A stretch of 64,000 nt of DNA from Lactobacillus crispatus (GCF_018987235.1 NZ_CP072197.1:1860001-1924000), one strand, 5' to 3'. Numbered from the stretch's first letter, positions 1 to 9,265 are shown. Numbers and translations: made by a program. Notes: generated from the letters alone by a model not told the origin.

Positions 1-678
1 GCAAATGAATTTATAATGTACTGTAACCTTAATCCAACAAATTCTTTAACTCACAAAATATTTAATGCTTATCAAAGAAAAGGTATTACCGAGCTTAAAC
101 ATCTAACTTTAAAGCAAATTAAACAAAGTAAAACTAGTAAAAACAGATTTGATTTATTTCTAGCTGTAGCCGCTGCTAATTTCTATTTTGACTTAACCAA
201 TATTCGTTTAATTTCAAAATTTGATATTTTAAATGTAAAATCAATTTTATCGTCTACTTCATATTGGAATTATTATTACATTAGTGTTTGGGGTAATACC
301 TTAGCATTCTATGATCCTACATTTAATTTCAAAATCGCTTCAAGAATACTTACTATTTTGAAAAATCAAACGACATTAGAATTTGGTACGGAGTATTACA
401 CCTGGTGTACAATTTTAAATGCTTTAATTAGAATAATTCCAGAGAAAATTGAACTAGCAAAAAAACTCTCACTCAAAATAAATAAAGTTTCAATTCCCAA
501 CTCCTTTTTATCTATTCGACTTAAGAAAAGATTTATGGATATATACATAAAATATCAGCTACATGAATCAGATAAAGAAGAATTGAATAAATTTCTTTAC
601 TCATTAGAAAATTTGCAGTTAATTGATTTAAAGAATGAACTTGAATATTTCTTATCTAACACAAAAATGAGAAATTAG
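1..678 (+). CDS. Rgg/MutR-like regulator, C-terminal part (5' end outside window)
   Basis: The reading frame is open to the window edge, so the first ATG at 16 is probably internal. The visible ~225 residues are Leu/Ile/Lys-rich and helical, like the TPR-type C-terminal half of Rgg/GadR/MutR regulators, which are usually 280-300 aa with an N-terminal HTH. No HTH is visible here. There is no obvious operon partner downstream. The family assignment rests on overall character rather than a diagnostic motif. It could be another TPR regulator. Confidence 0.5.
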   Translation, partial: ANEFIMYCNLNPTNSLTHKIFNAYQRKGITELKHLTLKQIKQSKTSKNRFDLFLAVAAANFYFDLTNIRLISKFDILNVKSILSSTSYWNYYYISVWGNTLAFYDPTFNFKIASRILTILKNQTTLEFGTEYYTWCTILNALIRIIPEKIELAKKLSLKINKVSIPNSFLSIRLKKRFMDIYIKYQLHESDKEELNKFLYSLENLQLIDLKNELEYFLSNTKMRN

Positions 679-1058
679 CCTCCTTCCTTTAATTTTTAAT
701 TTAAATATACTCTCATATTTCTTTAAAAGTGATATATTTGCATATATGCAAATATTTTTGAATTATTGTTGCCATCTTTTCGATAATATCAACAATAATC
801 TAATGTCTTGTTGCTAAATACTAATACTAGACACCATGATTAACTTTTTCCTGTACAGGTAATTTTTCACGTGCACAATTATCCTTTACTTATCTCCATA
901 AAACGCTAATAAAATCAGCAAACATAGACTCTAATAATGACGAGTAGTTTTCTTGACTTCCTTAGTCTAAAATTGAAAAGTATTCCTTAAAAATACTTTT
1001 TCTTACCATGAACGCTTCTCTTAGAAAGCTCCTTCACAGTTAATCGATTACACAAAAA
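679..1058. other. Gene-free AT-rich stretch with palindromes
   Basis: No convincing ORF lies in either strand. A perfect 22-bp palindrome sits at 734-755 (core TTTGCATATATGCAAA), and an inverted repeat ATTATTGTTG/CAACAATAAT sits at 762-771 and 790-799. The second has no T-run and so is not a clear terminator. The rest shows nothing recognisable. Confidence 0.5.
734..755. repeat. 22-bp perfect palindrome
   Basis: The sequence reads identically on both strands, centred on GCATATATGC. It lies about 55 bp after the Rgg-like gene. It could be an operator for a dimeric regulator, but no target promoter or gene start is adjacent. Confidence 0.5.
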
Positions 1059-1093
1059 AATGACCAGATCTTTGGCGATCCGGTCATTTTCGT
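1059..1093. terminator. Intrinsic terminator, bidirectional
   Basis: The stem AAAATGACCAGATC pairs with GATCCGGTCATTTT (one G-U) around a short loop. It has A-runs and T-runs on both sides, so it could serve either strand. It lies just beyond the 3' end of the minus-strand fragment at 1134. Confidence 0.8.
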
Positions 1094-1133
1094 TGCAGAC
1101 GAAATTATTAAGCCTTTTAGTAGAATATTTTAG

Positions 1134-1283
1134 TTACTTCTTTAAGTTCTTTTCGCAGTAATCCTTGATCTTGTCATCATCAGCTTTAAGCATCCACTCA
1201 CAAGCTGCTTCGGTCTTCATCGTGTCACGACCATTTGCTTCCATTTCGTGATCCCAGGTAGGTCTATTAGTAGTCGTTGTTAA
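1134..1283 (-). pseudogene. C-terminal remnant of an unrecognised gene
   Basis: The minus strand encodes about 50 residues ending in a natural stop, including PTWDHEMEANGRDTMKTEA followed by a Lys/Asp-rich helix ending NLKK. An in-frame TAG at 1284-1286 cuts it off upstream, and no start with a ribosome binding site is visible. The composition looks truly coding. The terminator at 1059-1093 sits directly after it. I do not recognise the family. Confidence 0.45.
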
Positions 1284-1309
1284 CTAAAAGCGCTTATTTT
1301 ATTAATATT

Positions 1310-2041
1310 CTAATTTTTGTCATTAACTGCTTCATCAGCTTGGTTGATCACAGTAACGGCATTTAAACTTCTTGGGTAACCAATAAATGGTACATTTTGT
1401 TCAACAACTTTTGTCAAGAATTCCTTGTCATTGCCCAGCTTAATATTAGCTTGCGCATGTACCATTAATTGTGGCTCACACCCTCCTTGAGCAGCAATAT
1501 AGCAAAACGTAATCATTTCCCGGTCACGATCATCTAATCCAGTCCTTGTATAATAATCACCAAAGCAATTATCTACAAGCCACTTATTAATGGTTCCCTT
1601 CTTAGCGAAATCCTTCATCTGTTTTCCAAATAATCGTATTTGCGTCTCTTCACCTTTCTCTAAACGATTCTTCATCGTTGTAGTCGACTGCGACTTTAAG
1701 GGAAGTTTTACTCCTCTAGCAGTTAGTATTTCGTTAGTAATTTTGAAAAATGGAAAAACGCGGCCTAAACCTAAATAATCTATTGCTTGATACAAAACTT
1801 CCTTAGCTTCAATCGGAGTAACATCGTTATCAAGTGCAACTGGAAGCATTACTTTATATTCAGCATTTGCTTGCATCCCTAATAAATAAGCCAAAGTTGA
1901 CAGCATCTTAACTCTATCTGATAAATCCACTTCATTTTGTACTTCATTAAATGTAAAGTGATTAATTCGTTCTATAATATCTGGATCCGTTGTTTTTAAC
2001 AAATTAGCATGAACTCTTTGTGCATCATCCTTAATTGACAT
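1310..2041 (-). CDS. Carboxymuconolactone decarboxylase (CMD) family protein
   Basis: The 243-aa protein has two CMD-like helical repeats, roughly residues 25-100 and 140-225. The second carries FCYIAAQGGCEPQLMVHAQA, which resembles the CMD signature (helix, small residues, Cys-Glu-Pro, His). The AhpD-type CxxC redox pair is absent, so a peroxidase-partner role is not supported. In lactobacilli such two-domain proteins are usually of unknown function. The start is supported by GAAAGG about 9 nt upstream of the ATG. The gene stands alone, with the remnant at 1134-1283 just downstream on the same strand. Confidence 0.8.
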   Translation of the reverse strand: MSIKDDAQRVHANLLKTTDPDIIERINHFTFNEVQNEVDLSDRVKMLSTLAYLLGMQANAEYKVMLPVALDNDVTPIEAKEVLYQAIDYLGLGRVFPFFKITNEILTARGVKLPLKSQSTTTMKNRLEKGEETQIRLFGKQMKDFAKKGTINKWLVDNCFGDYYTRTGLDDRDREMITFCYIAAQGGCEPQLMVHAQANIKLGNDKEFLTKVVEQNVPFIGYPRSLNAVTVINQADEAVNDKN

Positions 2042-2157
2042 AATATTTTCCTTTCTAAAATGCCCTCTTTACTATTCATTTAAATACGTTTTAGTGTTAA
2101 AGAAAAATATCTATTTCTTATTTCATAGGATAACTTCTACTTATAATCATTTTTAAC

Positions 2158-2205
2158 AAATAAACATCCCTAACCAATTCAATTGTTGATCAGGGATGTT
2201 TATTT
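2158..2205. terminator. Hairpin with 14-bp perfect arms
   Basis: The arms AAATAAACATCCCT and AGGGATGTTTATTT enclose a 20-nt loop and are flanked by A and T runs. It lies just after the 3' end of the minus-strand fragment at 2223 and probably was that gene's terminator. Confidence 0.7.
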
Positions 2206-2222
2206 ATTTTATTGAAAATATT

Positions 2223-2436
2223 CTAGCTATCTTGCCTCGGTAGCTCATTTTCTTCAGCTTCTTCAAATTCTTTTTCGGAAACCTGTTGATCTGGACTATA
2301 TCTCCGTTTGATCGGCATTCCCATCGGATTCTGATCTCTAGACATTACACTAGTTGGTACCTTTACCTGGCTTATCTAGGCCTTCAATCTCCCAAGTAAA
2401 CGGAGAAAATTTATTATTAGGATCAACCCAATCTGT
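2223..2436 (-). pseudogene. 3' remnant of an unrecognised gene with a frameshift
   Basis: Two overlapping minus-strand frames read as one protein tail. The first includes TDWVDPNNKFSPFTWEIEG and KPGKGTN before a TAG near 2350. The second, in the next frame, is a 40-codon ORF (ATG at 2345, stop at 2223) starting MSRDQNPMGMPIKRRYSP with an acidic end. Joining them needs a one-base shift at about 2350-2356. The upstream part is missing, replaced by the permease fragment on the other strand. A separate small protein of 40 aa is possible, but its ribosome binding site is poor. Confidence 0.45.
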
Positions 2437-2886
2437 ATGCTTCCTAGCTGGATTGGTAAAAAGAACAAATATGATGCTGCTTGGGTAGCAATTTTATTTA
2501 GTGCTGCAATCACTGCCTTTTTAATAACCCAATCTTATTTATTCTTGGTATCTTGTATTGTACTTGCTTCACTTATTCAATACGTACCATCAATTTTGGC
2601 AGTTATCAAATTCAAACATACAAATGAATTTCCTAACCATGGTTTCAAACTTCCAGGTGGTTATACCATTACAATTTTAGCTTTAATTATTTCATGTTAC
2701 ATGGTAACCAACTTTACTTGGAAAACTATCTTTCTTGGTTTAGTAGTCGGTGTATTAGCTGCTATAGCTTACTTCTTCATTGATAAGGACAAAGCGGCAG
2801 AACATAAGCACCAACTATACCTAAAAAAATGCGAAAGAAATAATAAAAAATATTTAATAGACAAAAAAGGAACGGATCAAAATTGA
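2437..2886 (+). pseudogene. Amino-acid permease (APC family), C-terminal remnant
   Basis: About 145 residues carry the last three or four membrane helices of an APC-type transporter. It starts at LPSWIGKKNKYDAAWVA, a cytoplasmic loop typical of the region before the last helices in this family, and ends with a charged Lys-rich tail. Full-length relatives are 450-500 aa, so roughly two thirds are missing. No ribosome binding site precedes the ATG at 2437. The frame runs open a little upstream but loses permease character at the junction with the unrelated minus-strand fragment. It is a deletion or rearrangement remnant and unlikely to work. Confidence 0.75.
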
Positions 2887-2900
2887 TTCGTTCCTTTTAT
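2865..2900. terminator. Terminator between permease remnant and glmS
   Basis: AAAAGGAACGGATCA pairs with TGATTCGTTCCTTTT (one G-T) and has a T-run. The two genes converge here, so it probably stops both. Confidence 0.85.
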
Positions 2901-2910
2901 TTATACTTGT

Positions 2911-4722
2911 TTATTCAACAGTTACACTTTTAGCTAAGTTACGAGGCTTATCAACGTCTAGTCCCTTGTCCTTAGAAGCGTAGTAAGCTAGAAGTTGAGC
3001 AGGCACTACTGTCAACAATGCTGACATGTAGTAATTAATTTCTGGCAAAACAATGTCATCGTCGCCTCTAGCAAAGTCCTTACCTACAATTGTAATAACA
3101 CTAGCTCCACGGGAAATAACTTCTTGAATATTACCACGGGTAAGATCTGCAGTTACTGGATCATTAATCAAGGCAATTACAGGAGTGCCTTTTTCAATTA
3201 ATGAAATGGTACCATGTTTAAGTTCAGCTGCTGCAAAACCTTCAGTTTGAATATATGAAACTTCCTTTAACTTAAGAGCAGCTTCAAGTGCAACTGCATA
3301 GTCAATACCTCGACCAATGTAGAATGCATTTCTAGACTTTACTAAGTATTTATCTGCAAGCTTTTTCAACTTTTCTTTACCATCCACAATTTGTTGAATA
3401 CCTTCTGCAGCCATTGCTAAGTCTTTTTGTAAATCCCATTCCTTAGCATTTTCATTATTTAACTTTTCACCTAAAGCCTTAGCCAGAACAGCTTGTAAAG
3501 CAACTTGAGCAGTATATGCCTTAGTTGAAGCAACTGCGATTTCAGGACCAGCACCCAAAAGCATAGTATAGGTAGCTTCACGAGAAAGTGTTGAGCCTTC
3601 CACATTAGTCATAGTTAAACTTGGGATGCCACGTTTATTTGCTTCTTTTAATACAACACGTGAATCAGCAGTTTCCCCTGATTGAGTCAAGAAGATAAAG
3701 AATGGGTTCTTGCTCAACATTGGGAAATGATATCCTGCTTCAGAAGCCAAATCAACTTCAGTTGGAATACCAGTATAGTGTTCAAAAAGAGTCTTACCAA
3801 CCAAACCTGCATGATAACTAGTTCCTGCAGCAAAGATATATATTCTATCTGCTTTAGAAACAACATCCAAAATATCTTGATCAACTTGTGGTTCCCCATT
3901 TTCATCAAGATAATTTTGTGACATATGACGCATTACACCAGGTTGTTCATCAATTTCTTTAAGCATATAAAATTCATAAGCACCCTTTGAAGCAGCGTTT
4001 GGATCAATATTCAAAACATGAGGTTCGCGATCAACCTTTTTACCATCGATGGTCTCAATAGTGTAAGAATCTTTAGTGATATCACCAACATCGCCATCAT
4101 GTAAGTCTACAAAAGTTTTGGTTTGATCTAAAACAGAAATAGCATCTGAAGCGATAATATTAAAGCCATCGCCGATACCAAGCATCATTGGTGATTTATT
4201 TTTAGCGATGAAAACATGATCTGGTTCAGTATTATCAACTAGCAAAAATGCATATGAACCCTTAACCAGTTTTAAAGCTTCTTTAAATGCTGAAAAACCG
4301 TCTAAATTCTTGTCACGAGCAATTTTACTAATTAATTGCACAACTACTTCAGTATCAGTATCTGAACGGAACTTTACACCTTGCAAGTACTTTTCCTTCA
4401 ATTCGGCGAAGTTCTCAATCACACCATTATGAACTAAATAGAAGCGCTTGGTCTCATCAAAATGTGGGTGGGCATTATCAACAGTTGGCTTACCGTGGGT
4501 AGCCCAACGAGTATGACCAATCCCCACTAAGCCTTGTTCATCTGGAGTTAACTTTTCCTTTAAGTTAGAAATACGACCAACAGCCTTAGTTAAGTATTCA
4601 TTACCATTTAAATCATTTAAGTAAATACCAGCTGAATCATAGCCACGGTATTCCAAATTAGTTAATCCATTTAAAATAATATCTTTTGCTGGTTTACCAA
4701 CAACCCCAACAATTCCACACAT
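2911..4722 (-). CDS. glmS: Glutamine--fructose-6-phosphate aminotransferase
   Basis: This cytoplasmic enzyme makes glucosamine-6-phosphate from fructose-6-phosphate and glutamine, the first step of UDP-GlcNAc and cell-wall synthesis. The 603-aa length is normal. MCGIVGVVG exposes the N-terminal Cys nucleophile after Met removal. GHTRWATHG and the SDTDTEV stretch belong to the class II glutaminase domain (1-230). Two SIS isomerase domains follow (about 290-420 and 460-590), with SQSGETADS and AVASTKAYT for sugar phosphate binding. The C-terminus DKPRNLAKSVTVE is the conserved family end. The gene is monocistronic, with its own promoter, an AAGGAG site and a terminator. Confidence 0.98.
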   Translation of the reverse strand: MCGIVGVVGKPAKDIILNGLTNLEYRGYDSAGIYLNDLNGNEYLTKAVGRISNLKEKLTPDEQGLVGIGHTRWATHGKPTVDNAHPHFDETKRFYLVHNGVIENFAELKEKYLQGVKFRSDTDTEVVVQLISKIARDKNLDGFSAFKEALKLVKGSYAFLLVDNTEPDHVFIAKNKSPMMLGIGDGFNIIASDAISVLDQTKTFVDLHDGDVGDITKDSYTIETIDGKKVDREPHVLNIDPNAASKGAYEFYMLKEIDEQPGVMRHMSQNYLDENGEPQVDQDILDVVSKADRIYIFAAGTSYHAGLVGKTLFEHYTGIPTEVDLASEAGYHFPMLSKNPFFIFLTQSGETADSRVVLKEANKRGIPSLTMTNVEGSTLSREATYTMLLGAGPEIAVASTKAYTAQVALQAVLAKALGEKLNNENAKEWDLQKDLAMAAEGIQQIVDGKEKLKKLADKYLVKSRNAFYIGRGIDYAVALEAALKLKEVSYIQTEGFAAAELKHGTISLIEKGTPVIALINDPVTADLTRGNIQEVISRGASVITIVGKDFARGDDDIVLPEINYYMSALLTVVPAQLLAYYASKDKGLDVDKPRNLAKSVTVE

Positions 4723-4793
4723 AAAATTTTTCTCCTTTGGTCTAGTTCGCCTTTGTTGTAGTGGACTAGTTTAAATTCATTGTTACAGTAGCA

Positions 4794-4822
4794 ATAATAT
4801 TATTTTTTAATAAAGCGGTCAA
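4794..4822 (-). promoter_or_regulatory. glmS promoter
   Basis: On the minus strand, TTGACC (4817-4822) and TATTAT (4794-4799) are separated by exactly 17 bp. The leader to the ATG is about 65 nt and contains a small CTAGT/ACTAG hairpin. It is too short for a glmS ribozyme. Confidence 0.75.
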
Positions 4823-4864
4823 GTAATTGTTGCTAAAATTGGTATAATTAATTTCTAAATCAAA

Positions 4865-4899
4865 AAATAGCATTCAATATCTTTCATTGAATGCTATTT
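4865..4899 (-). terminator. adhE terminator
   Basis: The perfect arms AAATAGCATTCAAT and ATTGAATGCTATTT flank a 7-nt loop, and an A-run on the plus strand becomes a U-run in the adhE transcript. Confidence 0.85.
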
Positions 4900-4918
4900 A
4901 CTATTAATATATTATTTC

Positions 4919-7542
4919 TTACTTAGTTGAGATTCCCTTGCCCTCATAGCTATCTCTCATTAATTGGGCAATTTGACTGATTAATGGAGCTGATGGGTTA
5001 GTAACCGTATTTTGATCGCCATAAGCTTCAACAGCTAATTGGTCCACCTTCTTGTCAAACTCAGCCTTATCAACGCCATAATCCTTGAAGGCCATCTTAA
5101 TGCCAACTGATTCAGCCAAATCAATAATCTTTTGTACCAGCTTTTCAACCAATTCTGCATCACTTGAACCAGTTAAACCGATTGCTCTAGCAATATCAGC
5201 ATAGTCGCTTTCAGCACGGTAAACTGAGTAATGTGGCCACATAGCAAGTTTTTCTGGACGCTTAGCATTAAAGCGAATGACTTGTGGCAATGCAATTGCA
5301 TCGCTGACACCACTTGGAATATCAAAGGTTGAACCAACAGTGTGAGCAATTGAGTGTTCCAAACCAAGGAAGGCATTTGAGTAAGCCATCCCTGCCAAAG
5401 TTGCAGCATCATGCATTCTCTTACGTGCGTCAAGATCACCGTCATAAGACTTCTTTAAGTTAGCAAAGATTGTCTTAATAGCTTCAAGTGACCAACCGCG
5501 GGTAAAGTCTGTAGCCATAGTCGAAACATAGCTTTCGATAGCGTGACCTAATGCTTCAAAACCTGACCAAGCAATTAAACGTTTGGGCAGCGTTTGCACA
5601 AATTGATCATCAACAATTGAAACATCAGGTGTTAAAGCATAGTCACATAAGGTGTGTTTAATTCCAGTTTTGGCATCGGAAATAATAGCAATTGGGGAAA
5701 CTTCTGAGCCAGTTCCTGAAGTAGTTGGGATACATACAAGTTGTACACCATTAATCTTTGGGAAACGGACTACTCTTTTTCTAATGTCTAAGAATTTTTG
5801 GTAAGCCTCTTCAAAACTCATTTCTGGGTTTTCATAGAATAAGCGCATTGCCTTGGCTGCATCCATTACTGAACCACCACCGATGGCAATAATTACATCT
5901 GGCTTGAAGATGTTCATTCTGTGAACACCATCTTTAATTACATCAGTATTAGGATCAAGCGTTACAGCTTTGAAGACTTCATATTCCTTTTGTCCTAAAC
6001 GCTTAGAAATAATATCAGTGATTTCATCAGCAAAGCCTTGGTCAGCTACGCCTTCATCAGTAACGATAAAGAAGCGGTTAACATTTGGCATATGACGCAA
6101 GTAGTTAGCAGCATTATGTTCAAAATAGGTCTTAGACGGAACTTTTACCCATTGCATATTGTCACGGCGCATTGCTACGGTTTTAATGTTAAGCAAATCT
6201 TTGGCACCAATGTTATGTGAGAAGGTGTTAGCACCATATGAACCAGTACCCAAGGTAAGTGATGGCAACATATTGTTGTAAAGATCACCGATACCACCAA
6301 GGGCAGCTGGTGAGTTAACTAAGATACGACAAGCATCCATCTTCATTGCAAACTCATCAATGATCTTTTTATCAGTTGAGTGCAAACCAGCAGTATGTCC
6401 ACGACCACCGTAGTTTAACAAGTCAGTACAAATCTTAAATGCATCATCGTGACTCTTAGCCCGGTACAAAGTAAAGACTGGTGAAAGTTTTTCTGCTGAA
6501 AGTGGGAAGTTTCTACCTACGCCTTTATATTCAGCGATAATTACTTTAGTTGTCTTTGGCACATCCACACCACAAAGCTTGGCAATTTCATAAGCTGACT
6601 TACCAGCTACTGGACCAGCAACCGTACCACGACGAGGATCAATAAAGTGTTCCTCAAACTTCTTAATTTCTCCTTTGTTTAAGAAGTAGCAGTTCCACTT
6701 CTTAAATTCTTCTTTAACTTTGTCATAAATTTCAGTATCAACGACAACTGAATTTTCAGAAGCACAAACCATACCGTTATCAAAGTTCTTTGATAAAACA
6801 ATGTCATAAACTGCACGGTCAATATTAGCAGTCTTTTCAATGTAAGAAGGACCATTACCAGGACCAACACCAATAGCTGGCTTGCCTGATGAATAAGCAG
6901 CTTTAACCATACCTGGACCACCAGTTGCCAAAATAGTTTGAACACCTGGGTTAGTCATCAAATCGGTCGTTGCATCAAGGCTTGGTTCTTCAATCCATTG
7001 AACGGCATCCGCAGGAGCACCTGCAGCAACAGCAGCCGCACGAATGATTTTACCAGTTTCTACACAACATTTTTGAGCCTGTGGGTGGAAACCAAAGATA
7101 ATGGTATTTCTCGTCTTCAAAGCAAGCATTGCCTTGAAAATAACAGTTGAGTTGGGTTAGTTACTGGAGTAACACCTGCAATAACACCTTTAGGTTCAGC
7201 AATCTTAGTCAAACCTAATTCCTTGTCTTCTTCAATTACGCCGACGGTCTTTTCGTGACGCAAACTGTTCCAGATATTTTCTGAAGCATACATATTCTTG
7301 GTAGTTTTATCTTCAACTACACCACGTTTAGTTTCTTCAACAGCCATTTTAGCTAGTGGGTAAGCATTTTGTTCACCTGCAGTAGCAACTGCTTCACAGA
7401 TCTTATCAACTTGTTCTTGTGTGAAGTTAGCCATTTGATCTAAAGCGACATGTGATTTCTTTACTAAGTTATCGACCATGTCGTAGATTTGCTTTTTCTT
7501 TTCGTCCTCTGTAAGAGTCTCTTTTTGTTGTGTCTTAGCCAT
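4919..7542 (-). pseudogene. adhE: Bifunctional acetaldehyde-CoA/alcohol dehydrogenase, single-base frameshift
   Basis: AdhE reduces acetyl-CoA to ethanol through acetaldehyde, reoxidising two NADH. The 5' ORF (7117-7542) gives the first ~130 residues and the 3' ORF (4919-7129) the remaining ~735. Together they match the usual ~870 aa. The frame breaks at about 7150, where CCAACTCAACTG replaces an expected CCAACT-TCAACTG, so one base is missing. The aldehyde dehydrogenase half keeps the catalytic Cys in NGMVCASENS and the Gly-rich NAD site. In the iron-ADH half, the usual ligands D-x-x-x-H and HSxAH...HIPHG read E-x-x-x-H and HSIAH...DIPSG, so two of four ligands differ. A sequencing error could explain the frameshift but not the ligands. 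Confidence 0.9.
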
Positions 7543-7572
7543 TGTATTATTACCTCTAAGATCTACTAATTC

Positions 7573-7590
7573 TTGTGAACTAATTTACAA
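7573..7590. promoter_or_regulatory. Rex-type NADH-responsive operator upstream of adhE
   Basis: TTGTGAACTAATTTACAA differs at only two positions from the published Rex consensus TTGTGAAWWWWTTCACAA. It lies just downstream of the adhE -10 box and 31 bp before its ATG, where a bound repressor would block initiation. Fermentative dehydrogenases such as adhE are classic Rex targets. Regulation is inferred. Confidence 0.7.
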
Positions 7591-7595
7591 TGTCA

Positions 7596-7623
7596 ACTAT
7601 AGCACAATAACTTTATTTGTAAA
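7596..7623 (-). promoter_or_regulatory. adhE promoter
   Basis: On the minus strand, TTTACA (7618-7623) and TATAGT (7596-7601) are 16 bp apart. The Rex-like operator sits at the expected start site. Confidence 0.55.
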
Positions 7624-7692
7624 TGCATGAATTTATGAAAATAGTGAATTAACAAGGATTCACATTCCCTCATAATTTTGCTCTAATGCAAA

Positions 7693-7733
7693 TGAAAGCG
7701 ATTCCTTAATTATTTGTTTGTTAATTAACAAAC
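7693..7733. promoter_or_regulatory. cre-like site and 18-bp palindrome in the adhE/permease intergenic region
   Basis: TGAAAGCGATTCCT (7693-7706) resembles a CcpA catabolite-responsive element with two mismatches. GTTTGTTAATTAACAAAC (7716-7733) is a perfect palindrome. The 313-bp region separates divergent adhE and the amino-acid permease, so either gene could be the target. Confidence 0.4.
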
Positions 7734-7855
7734 TTATTTTAAAAAAACAGATTTTTGATATTTTTTTAAATCTAACTATAGGGTCTGGTCATACTAATTG
7801 ATAATGATAAAATATTAAGTATATGTGAAAAGATTGAGAACACTGGGGGGCTTAT

Positions 7856-9229
7856 ATGAGTGAGAAAAAAACACAGACCGCTTCTGGTTATAAACGAACC
7901 CTAAGCAATGCACACATTCAGTTAATTGCTTTAGGTGGAACAATTGGGACCGGCCTTTTTCTGGGGGTTGGTGACAGTATTCACCGCGCCGGTCCTAGCG
8001 TTATCCTGATATATATTATTGTCGGTATCTTCCTCTTCCTGCTAATGCGGGCACTGGGAGAACTAATTATGTCCGACTTGAACAAGCACACATATATTGA
8101 TTTTATTGAACAATATTTGGGTAAAAATATTGGCTTTATCACAGGCTATTTGTATTGGTTAAGTTGGATTACCTTGGGTATGGCCGAAACCACGGCCCTA
8201 GGAATTTACTTCAAGTATTGGTTTCCAACACTGAAACCTTGGATTCCAGGAATTATTACCATTGTGATCTTGCTGTTAATCAATTTAATTTCAGCTCGTG
8301 TCTTTGGCAACTTGGAATTCAGTTTTGCCATTATCAAAATTGTCACGATTATTGCCTTCGTCATCTTGATCCTTTACTTACTAGTAACTGGTGGCAAAAC
8401 CAGCTTTGGTCCTGTTAGCTTTGCTAACCTTGACGATCATGGCGGCTTCTTCGCCCGTGGCAGTAAAGGATTCTTACAAGGATTTCAAATGGTAATCTTC
8501 AGCTTTATTGGAGTTGAATTAATTGGTTTAACCGCGGCTGAAGCACAAAAGCCAGAGACAACGTTGAAGCGAGCAATCAATCAATTACCAATTCGAATTA
8601 TTTTGTTCTATGTCATGGCTATTTTAGGAATTTTGTTAGTAATTCCATGGTCCAAAGTTGCTACTAACGCTAGTCCATTTGTTGAGGCCTTAGGCGCTAC
8701 TGGCATTAAAAATGCTAGTTCTATTATTAACTTTGTAGTTATTTCAGCCGCCGTCTCATCAACTAACAGTTTTTTGTATAGTGCTGGTCGATTACTTTTC
8801 TCTGTTACTTTTGATGGTAAAGGAAAATGGAACAAAACTTTTGGACATTTATCAAGAAGGCAGCTTCCACAAAATGCATTGATTTTATCCGCATTATTGA
8901 TGGGATGTGCACCACTAATCACCTTGGTTATTGGCGATCAGGCCTTTAATTTTATCTCATCAACTTCAACTAGTATGTTTTTAATCATCTGGAGTTTGAT
9001 GATTTTAACTCACATGGCTTACAGGAGAAAAACACCAGCTAATCAGCTAAACGATTTTCAAATGCCAGGTTACCCTTATATCGATTATGTAATCTTGTCA
9101 TTCTTCGTTTTAATGATTATCCTGCTATTGATTTTACCAAGCTACCGAGTACCAATGGTCGCTGCAATTGCAATCTTTATTGTTTTATACATCATTTCCA
9201 AAATTTGGAGTAATGAAAAAGCTGTTTAA
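7856..9229 (+). CDS. Amino-acid permease, APC superfamily (AAT type)
   Basis: The 457-aa membrane protein has about 12 hydrophobic segments. The first helix carries IQLIALGGTIGTGLFLGVG, the APC substrate/ion site with GTIGTGLF. AGPSVILIY and ALGELI in the next helices are typical of the AAT subfamily, which imports amino acids by proton symport (for example D-Ala/Ser/Gly, aromatic or basic amino acids). The substrate cannot be told from sequence. A GGGGGG ribosome binding site precedes the ATG. The gene is divergent from adhE and monocistronic, with a terminator right after it. It is complete, unlike the APC remnant at 2437-2886. Confidence 0.9.
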   Translation: MSEKKTQTASGYKRTLSNAHIQLIALGGTIGTGLFLGVGDSIHRAGPSVILIYIIVGIFLFLLMRALGELIMSDLNKHTYIDFIEQYLGKNIGFITGYLYWLSWITLGMAETTALGIYFKYWFPTLKPWIPGIITIVILLLINLISARVFGNLEFSFAIIKIVTIIAFVILILYLLVTGGKTSFGPVSFANLDDHGGFFARGSKGFLQGFQMVIFSFIGVELIGLTAAEAQKPETTLKRAINQLPIRIILFYVMAILGILLVIPWSKVATNASPFVEALGATGIKNASSIINFVVISAAVSSTNSFLYSAGRLLFSVTFDGKGKWNKTFGHLSRRQLPQNALILSALLMGCAPLITLVIGDQAFNFISSTSTSMFLIIWSLMILTHMAYRRKTPANQLNDFQMPGYPYIDYVILSFFVLMIILLLILPSYRVPMVAAIAIFIVLYIISKIWSNEKAV

Positions 9230-9231
9230 AG

Positions 9232-9265
9232 CAAAAAGTCGAGTTTTTTAGCTCGACCTTTTATT
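9232..9265. terminator. Terminator shared by permease and acetyltransferase
   Basis: AAAGTCGAG pairs with CTCGACCTTT around a T-rich loop and is followed by TTATTTT. The two genes converge here. Confidence 0.8.

Noticed and set aside
2042..2157. Promoter of the CMD-like gene
   Set aside because: Several AT-rich hexamers can be fitted but none gives convincing -35 and -10 boxes at proper spacing.
4723..4860. glmS ribozyme before glmS
   Set aside because: The leader to the ATG is only about 65 nt after the promoter, too short for the ribozyme core, and no ribozyme motif is visible.
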